In this document: piece after piece, positions 34,627-41,373 of the stretch
Numbering within the stretch: position 1 is the first letter of the stretch
Layout of the letters: every line of letters starts with the position of its first letter
Assembly (NCBI GenBank): GCA_902559035.1
Contig: CACEGG010000002.1
Location: forward strand, 1-51,845
DNA: 51,845 bases
Direction: 5' to 3'
DNA from: an uncultured Bacteroidota bacterium
GTDB lineage: Bacteria; Bacteroidota; Bacteroidia; Flavobacteriales; Flavobacteriaceae
Notes under the pieces: generated by a model
Told to the model about the DNA's origin: nothing
Seen by the model: the letters and a program-made list of their open reading frames with translations, nothing else
The model's database searches: none
Position numbers and translations under genes: made by a program

Positions 34627-34663
34627 CCCTTAAAACCCCTCTTCTTGAGGGGTTTTTTGTTTT
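34614..34663 (+). repeat. attL-type direct repeat (tRNA 3' end plus terminator)
   Basis: This 50-bp sequence is identical to 37196-37245. It starts with ccaggtgggacc inside the tRNA T-arm and acceptor stem and ends with the poly-T of the terminator. Divergence begins at once on both sides. Confidence 0.93.
34632..34658 (+). terminator. Rho-independent terminator of the tRNA
   Basis: The stem aaaacccctc (34632-34641) pairs with gaggggtttt around the loop ttctt, and a T-run follows. It begins six bases after the tRNA and is duplicated at 37214-37240. Confidence 0.92.
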
Positions 34664-34683
34664 TTATCCTAAAAACACTCTTG

Positions 34684-34762
34684 GGGTTCCATTTAGGGTT
34701 CCATTTCAAGTAGTTTTAAATGTTAAAAAGTGAGTTAGCTAACTCACTTTTTTGTGGAACCC
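34684..34762. repeat. Left cluster of GGGTTCCA/TGGAACCC 8-mers
   Basis: Two direct copies of GGGTTCCA (34684-34691, 34696-34703) and one inverted copy TGGAACCC (34755-34762) surround palindrome A. A degraded fourth copy (ggggcttca, from 34764) follows. The same 8-mer occurs four times at the right end of the island. Confidence 0.8.
34725..34752. terminator. 28-bp perfect palindrome A, likely terminator of the R-M operon
   Basis: The 14-bp arms meet at the centre and include the core GTGAGTTAGCTAACTCAC. The outer A5/T5 runs make a U-tract on either strand. On the minus strand it lies 39 bases after the endonuclease stop codon. The core is a diverged copy of palindrome B at 37080-37097. Confidence 0.7.
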
Positions 34763-34790
34763 CGGGGCTTCATTTTATTTGTAAAGTTTG

Positions 34791-35357
34791 TTATGATAAA
34801 TTTAAATTTCCGGTTTTAACTGGTTTAATATTGTTTTTTAAAATCAACTCTTTAAAAATACTGAACCTTGGTCTTCTTTTTTGTAACTGTTGATCTTTAA
34901 AAGTTTGATCAGAATTAACTTTATGACTATATATCAGCTGATTTTTAATTAAATAAATATCAAATAAGCCATCCCACTTACCTTCCCGATAAAAATCAAC
35001 AAAATATAATTTATCCCAAATTGATTTTGGTCCAAAAGAGGTTAAATCTGGAAGAACACTACATGCTTTTACTTGAATTCTTTCTTTAAAAATTGGATCA
35101 TATGCATCAAAAGAAGTATTGGCTCCCGAAATACTTTCAGTAATTCTAAAACAATTCATTTCAAGACAAAAAGCACTTTCTGAAAGACCTTCTGGAAGGT
35201 TAACTCCCCTCGCCTTCATTGAGTTTAAGTTTTTACACAACTCTCTCCACGCAAGGTAAATTGAGAATAATTTTAACCTGTCAGAATTATCAAACTTTAT
35301 AACTTGAATATCAAAGTCTCCCTCAGGAAGATATATTTTTTCTTTTTCAACCTTCAT
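34791..35357 (-). CDS. Type II restriction endonuclease, Bsp6I-like
   Basis: The 188-residue protein matches, from memory, the Bsp6I endonuclease family along most of its length: ARGVNLPEGLSESAFC, SGANTSFDAYDPI, KERIQVKACS, LTSFGPKSIWDKLYFVDFY, FDIYLI, and a TFKDQQLQKRRPRFSIFKE tail. A PD-(D/E)xK-type centre is plausible with Asp84 and QVK (Gln95, Lys97). Bsp6I cuts GCNGC, and the same site is a prediction here. It is the last gene of the operon, 60 bases after the methyltransferase. A 10-bp inverted repeat lies just before its ATG. Confidence 0.82.
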   Translation of the reverse strand: MKVEKEKIYLPEGDFDIQVIKFDNSDRLKLFSIYLAWRELCKNLNSMKARGVNLPEGLSESAFCLEMNCFRITESISGANTSFDAYDPIFKERIQVKACSVLPDLTSFGPKSIWDKLYFVDFYREGKWDGLFDIYLIKNQLIYSHKVNSDQTFKDQQLQKRRPRFSIFKELILKNNIKPVKTGNLNLS

Positions 35358-35358
35358 T

Positions 35359-35397
35359 GAATCTATTTATTTAACAATTTAGTCAGAAAATAGATTC
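35359..35397 (-). promoter_or_regulatory. Inverted repeat before the endonuclease start codon
   Basis: The arms gaatctattt (35359-35368) and aaatagattc (35388-35397) are perfect complements with a 19-base spacer. In the minus-strand mRNA the hairpin ends one base before the ATG at 35357. It could limit ribosome entry for the endonuclease or act as an operator. Its 60-bp intergenic location separates methyltransferase from endonuclease. Confidence 0.6.
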
Positions 35398-35417
35398 TAG
35401 ACAAAAAGCCGAGCTAT

Positions 35418-36407
35418 TTAGAATAACTGGTCTTTAATCGGACAAGCTCCACCATTTAAAACTGTCATGATATTTTTGGAAATTTGATGTAAAACTGGAA
35501 CACTAACAGAATTCCCTGCTTGTTTATAAAGCTGACCGTTTGATATTTTAGGAAATTTATAATTTTTTGGAAAACCCTGGAAAAGAAAACACTCTTTAGG
35601 AGTTAATTTTCTAATACCATGAATTGTTTTTATCAAAGGCACATTATGTCCTCCTGTTCCCATATTAGCGGTTAGAGTTGGACAAACTTTTGATTTATTT
35701 TCTCTTACATATTGTCTTCTCCATTGATAAACCGTATCTGTTTTGGTAATAGATTTATTGAGTTCTTCAAACATATATTTGTCTTCTCTGTAATAATACT
35801 TCTCGTCTACTTTTTCTTTATGTATAATAGTTGATATGTTTTTACTCAAAATTTCTTTTTCTGGGAAACTAAATCGTTCATCACAATCTGGAAATTCATC
35901 ATAATCAAAAGCAACAATAAAAATTCTTTCTCTGTTATGAGGGATATTACCATAATCTTTGGTGTTTAAAACCTTTGCTTGAAAAGAGTAATTACGAGAA
36001 AGTATTTCTTTCTTAATAATTTTAAAAGTATTTCCCCTGTCATGATTTACTAAGTTTTTTACATTCTCAAATAGAACAACTTTTGGTCGCATTTCATCGA
36101 CAAAATCTAACATCCTAAAAAAATGATTACCTCTAGGGTCTTTAAATCCCTTTCTGTATCCCGCAACTGAGAATGCTTGACATGGAAACCCACCAGCTAT
36201 TATATCAACCTTTTTTAGTTTATCCAAATCTAAAGACATTACATCTCCCTCATGAAGTTTATGTTTAAAGTTTTCTCGATAGGTTTTACAGGCGTTTTTG
36301 TCAAACTCATTCGCCCACAAAATTTCAAATCCACTTTTTATAAAGCCTAAACAGATTCCTCCCACGCCAGCATACAAACTACCAACAGTATATTTATTTT
36401 TCATCAC
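35418..36407 (-). CDS. dcm: DNA (cytosine-5)-methyltransferase of the R-M system
   Basis: The 329-aa protein has all the C5-methyltransferase motifs: motif I YAGVGG (12-17), motif IV GFPCQAFS with catalytic Cys76, motif VI ENV (114-116), motif VIII GNIPHNRERIFIV, a target-recognition region (about 190-265), and the closing motifs KECFLFQGFP and YKQAGNSVSVPV. It should methylate the site cut by the adjacent endonuclease, GCNGC if the Bsp6I relation holds. Its first 14 bases overlap the upstream 169-aa gene. The methyltransferase-before-endonuclease order favours host protection during entry. Confidence 0.95.
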   Translation of the reverse strand: MMKNKYTVGSLYAGVGGICLGFIKSGFEILWANEFDKNACKTYRENFKHKLHEGDVMSLDLDKLKKVDIIAGGFPCQAFSVAGYRKGFKDPRGNHFFRMLDFVDEMRPKVVLFENVKNLVNHDRGNTFKIIKKEILSRNYSFQAKVLNTKDYGNIPHNRERIFIVAFDYDEFPDCDERFSFPEKEILSKNISTIIHKEKVDEKYYYREDKYMFEELNKSITKTDTVYQWRRQYVRENKSKVCPTLTANMGTGGHNVPLIKTIHGIRKLTPKECFLFQGFPKNYKFPKISNGQLYKQAGNSVSVPVLHQISKNIMTVLNGGACPIKDQLF

Positions 36408-36903
36408 TGAAGTTATTTAACATTTCAATTGATTTAAATATTTTTCTATTTAAATTATCTATTTGGTAGGATTTAGGGTTCTTTAAAAGATTCCCAGATG
36501 AATATCCTATTATTTTATAGTCCAAAACAGAACGACAAACCACATAGATGAAGGGTAATTTTAAGTCCTTCTCAAGTGCGGGAAAAGAACCAAAGTCAGA
36601 ACAAATAATTCTAAACTTTTGATTTTTATATTCAACCTCAGGTTTGAAATTATCTAAATCTATTTTTAATAGTGAAATAGGTTTAATTTTTAAATAACTA
36701 CAAACTGATAAGTATGATAATATCATTTTTGTTTTATTAAGTCTAAAAGACTCTCCCTCAAACTTATCTCTAAGCTTTCCTAAATCAGAAAGTCCTAAAT
36801 GAGAAACAATTAATTCATCTATTTCTTTGGTTTGGTATTTAGAAAACTTTTCAGTGTGAAATGTTCTCAATTTACTTCCAATTTTAAGTAAAAACTCTTT
36901 CAT
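36394..36903 (-). CDS. Unknown 169-aa protein of the R-M operon
   Basis: I do not recognise a family. The 169-residue protein has a basic helical N-terminus (KEFLLKIGSKLRTFHTEKFSKYQTKEID). A helix pair near 44-70 (GKLRDKFEGESFRLNKTKMILSYLSVCSY, in parts) is followed by a sheet-rich half containing KFRIICSDFGSF, LPFIYVVCRSVLDYKIIGYSSG. It has no PD-(D/E)xK, helicase or classical C-protein HTH that I can identify. It is the first gene of the operon and overlaps the methyltransferase start by 14 bases. It could be a regulator, accessory subunit or antirestriction-linked protein. Confidence 0.75.
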   Translation of the reverse strand: MKEFLLKIGSKLRTFHTEKFSKYQTKEIDELIVSHLGLSDLGKLRDKFEGESFRLNKTKMILSYLSVCSYLKIKPISLLKIDLDNFKPEVEYKNQKFRIICSDFGSFPALEKDLKLPFIYVVCRSVLDYKIIGYSSGNLLKNPKSYQIDNLNRKIFKSIEMLNNFSDEK

Positions 36904-36935
36904 GATTCTTTAAAAACCTAAATTAAAATATTAAT

Positions 36936-36949
36936 CACAAATATCTGTG
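36936..36949 (-). promoter_or_regulatory. Imperfect palindrome, candidate operator of the R-M operon
   Basis: CACAAATATCTGTG is symmetric at 12 of 14 positions. Its position, 33-46 bases upstream of the first gene, is right for a repressor or controller site. No binding protein is identified. Confidence 0.35.
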
Positions 36950-37004
36950 TTTATTAAAAATTTCTGTTTAAAAAATCTTCTTTTAAATATAATGTCTTAA
37001 AACC

Positions 37005-37026
37005 AAGTGTAACTTCTTTTACACTT
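37005..37026. repeat. 8-bp hairpin upstream of the R-M operon
   Basis: The arms aagtgtaa and ttacactt are perfect complements with the loop cttctt. It is one of four inverted structures stacked in this 290-bp region. Confidence 0.5.
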
Positions 37027-37079
37027 TCTAAAAAAAAGGTTCAAAATATGTAAAATGTAAATCATGATATTTTAAAAAT

Positions 37080-37097
37080 GTGATTCAGCTGAATCAC
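37080..37097. repeat. Palindrome B, GTGATTCAGCTGAATCAC
   Basis: This 18-bp perfect palindrome has A-rich and T-rich flanks (aaaaat and ttttt). It is a diverged copy of palindrome A, and the arms differ at two base pairs that are both compensated. Both copies are followed after the T-run by GTGGAACCCC. Confidence 0.8.
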
Positions 37098-37104
37098 TTT
37101 TTGG

Positions 37105-37144
37105 TGGAACCCCAGGGTTCCATAATGGAACCCTACGGGTTCCA
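37105..37144. repeat. Right cluster of four alternating GGGTTCCA/TGGAACCC 8-mers
   Basis: TGGAACCC at 37105-37112, GGGTTCCA at 37115-37122, TGGAACCC at 37126-37133 and GGGTTCCA at 37137-37144. They can fold as two small hairpins or as one long near-palindrome of about 42 bp spanning 37104-37145. No gene covers the region. Confidence 0.85.
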
Positions 37145-37195
37145 CTAAGTTTTGTAACTGTCTGATAATCAGTATCTAATAGGTGTGGTTATAGT

Positions 37196-37245
37196 CCAGG
37201 TGGGACCACCCTTAAAACCCCTCTTCTTGAGGGGTTTTTTGTTTT
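37196..37245 (+). repeat. attR-type direct repeat (tRNA 3' end plus terminator)
   Basis: This 50-bp sequence is identical to 34614-34663. The bases before it (ggttatagt) keep a weak likeness to the T-arm of the tRNA (ggttcgagc). After it the ordinary chromosome resumes with the chitinase gene region. It marks the right boundary of the island. Confidence 0.93.
37214..37240 (+). terminator. Duplicated copy of the tRNA terminator
   Basis: The same stem and T-run as at 34632-34658. Here it stands between the island and the 3' end of the chitinase-like gene and may block readthrough between them. Confidence 0.88.
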
Positions 37246-37289
37246 CTTACACTAAAAATATCACTTGGGTAATAAGCAGGGTAATAAAT

Positions 37290-38315
37290 TTAATTTCCAC
37301 AAAGATTGGTTGTTTCAACACCAAGATCTGTATAAGTTTTATGTATGGTTTCTAGTAAAGAATATTCTGAGAATGAATCTGCTCCAAGTCGCCAAATCAT
37401 GATTCCACTCAAATTTTGAGATGCCAATTTAACTTTATTTGCAATTGTTGGTCTACCATTGTAGTACTTATTTCCGACGTTATCTTTATCTGAGTTAGAA
37501 ACATCGGAGTCAACCATTGAGCCATATATGAATGATTTAACAGTTGTTGAATTTTGGAAATCATAACCATAAAAAGGAACCCCTAAAGTGAGCTTAGAGG
37601 GATTAATTCCTGCTTTGTTTTTCCAAAAATTGATACTTTGTTTTGCGTGGTTGTAAGAGCTGTGTTGACCAGGAGATGGATTCCAAGGACCAGTATAATC
37701 ATAAACCATTAAGTTTATAAAATCCAACGCATTTAATGCTTCGTCAGTGATAAGTGAATATCTATTTTCTCCTGGATAAGCTGCTGTTATACCTTTTGAT
37801 TGTGCTTTAAGTGCATCTCTAAGTTCAATCACAAAATCACTGTAACCAGTTGTAACATACTGCCACTCTAGATCAACATCTACTCCATCAAAACCATTAT
37901 CTAGCACATATGAAACTATTTTTTCAATTAAAATTGGTCTATCCTGAGGACTTGCTAGAAAATTTTTCCATGTGTTTGCCACTTCATTTGATAACCAACC
38001 TCCGGCTATTGATATATAAATCTTGATATTTGGGTTTTGTGATCTAGCAGTATCCATTACATTTTTAAGTAAATCTCCAGAGTTTCCCGGAAGAACCATT
38101 GTTCCATCGGTTTGTGGATTAGCAAACGCAATATTTAAGTGTGTGACCTTACAATATTGAATTTTATCATTTAAAGAAAACGAGCCGGTAGAATAATATC
38201 CTACGACTCGGGCCTGATTAGAGAATAAGTCACCATTTTCAATAACATCAACATCGTCAACATTACTACATGAAATTATAAGAAAGGAGAATATAAGGTA
38301 TAATTGTTTTTTCAT
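37290..38315 (-). CDS. GH18 chitinase-like lipoprotein
   Basis: The 341-residue protein has a lipoprotein signal (FSFLIISCS, Cys16). The TIM-barrel GH18 motifs are SIAGGW (strand 3) and DGVDVDLE (143-150), where Glu150 is the catalytic acid with the assisting Asp two residues before. Later motifs are FINLMVYDYTGPW and LGVPFYGYDF, with ISGIMIWRLGAD at the end. It should cleave beta-1,4-GlcNAc linkages at the cell surface. Together with GldH it is consistent with chitin use, though no chitin-binding domain is seen. The next gene, an EEP nuclease-like protein, is 20 bases upstream. Confidence 0.95.
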   Translation of the reverse strand: MKKQLYLIFSFLIISCSNVDDVDVIENGDLFSNQARVVGYYSTGSFSLNDKIQYCKVTHLNIAFANPQTDGTMVLPGNSGDLLKNVMDTARSQNPNIKIYISIAGGWLSNEVANTWKNFLASPQDRPILIEKIVSYVLDNGFDGVDVDLEWQYVTTGYSDFVIELRDALKAQSKGITAAYPGENRYSLITDEALNALDFINLMVYDYTGPWNPSPGQHSSYNHAKQSINFWKNKAGINPSKLTLGVPFYGYDFQNSTTVKSFIYGSMVDSDVSNSDKDNVGNKYYNGRPTIANKVKLASQNLSGIMIWRLGADSFSEYSLLETIHKTYTDLGVETTNLCGN

Positions 38316-38335
38316 ATACTGTAAATTTATACCTA

Positions 38336-39235
38336 TTAATCTAATTTAAATTCGGCCATTACTGGATAATGGTCTGAAAACATACCTGTTTCTTCACCAT
38401 TATACACTTTAGAGTTTACGCATTTTTTTGCTAATTCACGACTCACCATTATAAAATCAATCCTTCGCTGGCTCTTTTTAAAATCTTGAAAAGAATTGTA
38501 GTTCCTCAAATGTACCTTTGCTGGATAAGTAAACCGGTCTTGTGTTTTAACGAAACGCTGCGTTACATCAATTAAAGGATAAGCTATAAACGACGACATT
38601 ACACTATAATCAAATTCTTCATCAAGCAAGTTGTTATAATCTTTGCTTTTCAAATCACTCGTTCTCACGTTTTTTAATAAATCTGGGTTGTCCAAGCCTG
38701 GACTCCCGTCAAAAGGTGAATGGGAGTTGAAATCTCCCAGCACCATAAAAGACTTATTGTTTATTGAATCAATTTTTGAAAGAACTATTTCGCTCTCTTT
38801 CATTCTAAAATCACGGTCCCTAGGACTAAAGTGCACAACAAAAAAATCAATACCAAAAGTTTCGCAATGCAACATACCATGCCAAAGCCCCTCAATTAAT
38901 TTTTCTTTTAAAACAATTGGATAAACAGATGTCAAACCTACCGAATGGCAGTTGTCTTTAAGAATAACTGCATAGTTGTGCCCCCATTTTTTTGCATCCT
39001 CAAGCAAAGTTTCTTCATTATAACCACAAAGCTCTTGTAGCGCAACCACATCTGGTTTTTGGTAAGCAAACCAGTCAATCACATTGTTTTTACGCTCCAC
39101 GTCTTTTCTAAAATCAAAGCCGTTCCAAATATTATAAGATATTACTTTTAAAGGCTTTTTTTCATCTTGGGCGTTCAAGCCTAGAGCCATAAAGCAAAGA
39201 GTGAGTGTCAAAAAACTTACTGAATTGATTTTCAT
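38336..39235 (-). CDS. Exported endonuclease/exonuclease/phosphatase family protein
   Basis: The 299-aa protein has a signal peptide (SFLTLTLCFMALGLNA). The EEP-family motifs are KVISYNIWNGFD (Asn), DVVALQELCGY (catalytic Glu), VVHFSPRD, VLGDFNSHSP (Asp, Asn) and FSDHYPVMAEF (Asp, His). The family includes nucleases, inositol-phosphate phosphatases and sphingomyelinases. Export suggests action on extracellular DNA, phospholipids or polyphosphates. It is in tandem with the chitinase-like gene. Confidence 0.92.
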   Translation of the reverse strand: MKINSVSFLTLTLCFMALGLNAQDEKKPLKVISYNIWNGFDFRKDVERKNNVIDWFAYQKPDVVALQELCGYNEETLLEDAKKWGHNYAVILKDNCHSVGLTSVYPIVLKEKLIEGLWHGMLHCETFGIDFFVVHFSPRDRDFRMKESEIVLSKIDSINNKSFMVLGDFNSHSPFDGSPGLDNPDLLKNVRTSDLKSKDYNNLLDEEFDYSVMSSFIAYPLIDVTQRFVKTQDRFTYPAKVHLRNYNSFQDFKKSQRRIDFIMVSRELAKKCVNSKVYNGEETGMFSDHYPVMAEFKLD

Positions 39236-39274
39236 TTTAAATAAAAAAAATGAAAAGATTATTAAGTTTTAAAT

Positions 39275-39760
39275 TTATTCTTGATCAGGCATTACTGACA
39301 TAATTAAGCCAGTAGCGTCTCCAAAATCTCCACCATTAATAATTTTCCCATTTTCATCAAATGTTAAATAATGGTACCATAAACCCCTGAAGGTTTTGCC
39401 AGAATCAGACTTAGTTCCAGACCAATGTCCATAAGTTCTAACGCTACCATTTAACAAACCTGTATCAGGATCAACACCTGGAAGATAGTTTTGGGCTTCA
39501 TATGTTATACCTTCCATTGCATCATGCCAGCCTTTGTAATATTCTGTGGTCTCATCTTTATTCATTAGTGGACCACCATAAAAAGCACTTTGATATTCGA
39601 TTTCGTCTGCAAAATATGACATTGTAGCTTCAAGATCTTCGTTGCCAAAAGTGTCAAACCACTCTTTAGTAATTTCAAGATTCCTCTCATAATCTGAGTG
39701 TTGAACATTAGAGCACGAGAGAAATAACCCTAACGACATTAATAAAAGTAATTTTTTCAT
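39275..39760 (-). CDS. NTF2-like/SnoaL-type lipoprotein
   Basis: The start is set at the ATG at 39760, which gives the signal MKKLLLLMSLGLFLSCSN with Cys16. A longer frame from 39865 would add 35 residues with no signal. The mature part has an NTF2-like helix (LEITKEWFDTFGNEDLEATMSYFADEIEYQ), a sheet (GSVRTYGHWSGTKSDSGKTF) and a terminal strand (YLTFDENGKIINGGDFGDATG). It is the same fold as the lipoprotein at 32932. The substrate is unknown. It is divergent from the DoxX-like gene. Confidence 0.85.
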   Translation of the reverse strand: MKKLLLLMSLGLFLSCSNVQHSDYERNLEITKEWFDTFGNEDLEATMSYFADEIEYQSAFYGGPLMNKDETTEYYKGWHDAMEGITYEAQNYLPGVDPDTGLLNGSVRTYGHWSGTKSDSGKTFRGLWYHYLTFDENGKIINGGDFGDATGLIMSVMPDQE

Positions 39761-39896
39761 AACATTATAATTGTTTCTATTAATATACAAAAACCTTTTC
39801 TTAAAGTGAAAATCAAGAAATTCCTTTGTAATTAATCTATTCTTAGTAGAAATCAAATAAATCACCTTTTAGGCTAAAAAGCCTATATTGCAAATA

Positions 39897-40364
39897 ATGG
39901 AATCCTCTCTGGTTAAGTTTTTACCCATTTATAAAACTATCACAATATATATTCTAAGTGTAATGTATATTCTAATTGGCATAAAACATTTTACAAGCCT
40001 AGAATATTTTATAAATATCATGCCGCCATTTATACCTTTTAAAGAATTTGCTGTTTATTTTACAGGACTAATTGAAATCTTTGGTGGGCTCATGCTTTTA
40101 TCAAAATCTACAAGAAAGATTGGGGCTCTTCTTATAATCGTTTTACTATTGATTGTTTTCCCTGCAAACATATACTTGTATATTTCTGAGGTTCCAAGAG
40201 AACTGTTGGGCATAACAAAAAACCAGGCCCTAATTAGAATGCCATTTCAAATTCCCTTAATAATTTTAGCCTATTGGCATTCTCAAAAAAATGTTTCAAC
40301 TTGGTTAGATATCCTTTCGTCCATCATATTTATTCCGACTGTTTTATATTTTATTTCCCTGTAA
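39897..40364 (+). CDS. DoxX-like four-helix membrane protein
   Basis: The start is placed at the ATG at 39897 rather than the upstream TTG, because TATATTG at 39884-39890 resembles a -7 element immediately before it. The 155-residue protein has four hydrophobic segments. KHFTSLEYFINIMPPFIPFKEF and the middle segments resemble the DoxX/DoxD-like domain. Such proteins are found in membranes linked to quinone or thiosulfate oxidation, but many are uncharacterised. Its promoter is divergent from the NTF2-like gene. A hairpin (aggct aaaa agcct) lies at 39871-39884. Confidence 0.75.
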   Translation: MESSLVKFLPIYKTITIYILSVMYILIGIKHFTSLEYFINIMPPFIPFKEFAVYFTGLIEIFGGLMLLSKSTRKIGALLIIVLLLIVFPANIYLYISEVPRELLGITKNQALIRMPFQIPLIILAYWHSQKNVSTWLDILSSIIFIPTVLYFISL

Positions 40365-40437
40365 AAATTCTGTAAAATTTGTTAATTAATTAAGAATAAT
40401 TTTTTACTTTTATTTAGATTAATTCTAAATAAATGCA

Positions 40438-41340
40438 ATGTCAAGATTTTTATTAATTCTTTCCATATTTATATACACTACAACTCTAAATAGTCAGTCC
40501 AAAATTCAAAAAGACAGAGATGCTATTAACAAAATGTGTGGATGTTTTGAAATACAATTTAATTTTAAAGAAACTTTTCAGCGAATTGACGATGAAGAAT
40601 ATGTGCCTTCAAAAGAGTATAGATCTTTTGCTTTGGAGCTGGCAATACCTATTGTCAATGAAAATAAAAAAATTTCAATTCAACATTTACTGATTGTTGG
40701 TCCGCCTAACAATCAATCCATAATAAAGCACTGGAGGCAGGATTGGGTTTATCAAAATCAAGATCTCTATACTTATGACACTGCAAACACCTGGAATTAC
40801 ACTCAAATGTCAAAAAAAGCAGTGAAAGGTCAGTGGACACAAAAAGTATTTCAAGTTGATGATAGTCCAAGATATGAGGGGTCCTCAACTTGGGTTCACG
40901 TTGATGGAAAAAGCTATTGGGAAAACACTAACTATGCGCCCCTTCCAAGAAGAGAATATTCAAAAAGAAATGACTACAACATTATGTTAAGAACTAATAG
41001 GCATGAAATAACCGATTCTGGCTGGGTTCACGATCAAGACAATAAAAAAATTCTAAAAAAAGAAGGTGAAGAAATTGTACTTGCTGAAGAAAAAGGACTT
41101 TCGCCTTATAAAAGAGTATCTTCAAAAAAATGTGCAGAAGCATTAGAATGGTGGACAAATAATGAAGAAAAATGGAGCTCTGTTAGGAATGAATGGGGAG
41201 CTGTTTATAACAAAAAACAGTCTCTTACCTTAAACTCTTCTGTTAACGGTAAAAAGCTATATGAATACCTGTTATTCTCAAACGTGTACGATGAAAAAGA
41301 AAAGCATAAAGAATTAATTGAGAGTTTTATATTAAAGTAG
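40438..41340 (+). CDS. DUF6607 family exported protein
   Basis: The 300-aa protein has a short signal (MSRFLLILSIFIYTTTLNSQ). The body matches the DUF6607 family: INKMCGCFEIQFNFKETF, HWRQDWVYQNQDLY, KGQWTQKVFQVDDSPRYEGSSTW, APLPRREYSKRNDYNIM and the HEIT-DSGWVHDQDN block. Conserved Trp and Tyr residues suggest a beta-rich binding protein. No enzymatic role is known. It is followed by DUF4920, and both are common in flavobacterial genomes. Confidence 0.88.
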   Translation: MSRFLLILSIFIYTTTLNSQSKIQKDRDAINKMCGCFEIQFNFKETFQRIDDEEYVPSKEYRSFALELAIPIVNENKKISIQHLLIVGPPNNQSIIKHWRQDWVYQNQDLYTYDTANTWNYTQMSKKAVKGQWTQKVFQVDDSPRYEGSSTWVHVDGKSYWENTNYAPLPRREYSKRNDYNIMLRTNRHEITDSGWVHDQDNKKILKKEGEEIVLAEEKGLSPYKRVSSKKCAEALEWWTNNEEKWSSVRNEWGAVYNKKQSLTLNSSVNGKKLYEYLLFSNVYDEKEKHKELIESFILK

Positions 41341-41361
41341 TCTCCAAAAGACCTTTTTGAT

Positions 41362-41369
41362 TATATTTG
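41362..41369 (+). promoter_or_regulatory. Putative -7 element TATATTTG of the DUF4920 gene
   Basis: TATATTTG is an exact consensus match and ends four bases before the ATG at 41374, which implies a leaderless mRNA. A TTTTTG sequence lies just upstream, too close for a proper -33 box. Confidence 0.5.
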
Positions 41370-41373
41370 GGAA

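Larger units (their letters stand above)
34664..34790. other. Left-end non-coding repeat region of the island
   Basis: No gene fits here. It holds GGGTTCCA at 34684-34691 and 34696-34703, a 28-bp perfect palindrome at 34725-34752, and TGGAACCC at 34755-34762, which is followed by a decayed partner ggggcttca. It lies immediately downstream of the endonuclease gene, which ends at 34791. Confidence 0.7.
36904..37195. other. Right-end non-coding region of the island, rich in inverted repeats
   Basis: This is the upstream region of the R-M operon. It has CACAAATATCTGTG (36936-36949), an imperfect palindrome 33-46 bases before the first start codon, and a hairpin aagtgtaa/ttacactt at 37005-37026. 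Palindrome B (37080-37097) and the four-copy GGGTTCCA cluster (37105-37144) follow. No gene or exact TAnnTTTG element is convincing, so the operon promoter is not located. Confidence 0.65.
34614..37245. mobile_element. tRNA-integrated restriction-modification island, integrase-less
   Basis: The region is bounded by two perfect 50-bp direct repeats. They contain the last 13 bases of the tRNA and its terminator, a typical attachment-site pair after integration in a tRNA 3' end. The unit length is 2,582 bp. Its cargo is three minus-strand genes: unknown protein, cytosine-5 methyltransferase and restriction endonuclease. Related palindromes and GGGTTCCA clusters flank the cargo. No integrase, transposase or relaxase gene is present. 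Mobilisation in trans, or loss of an integrase, would explain its size. Confidence 0.8.
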
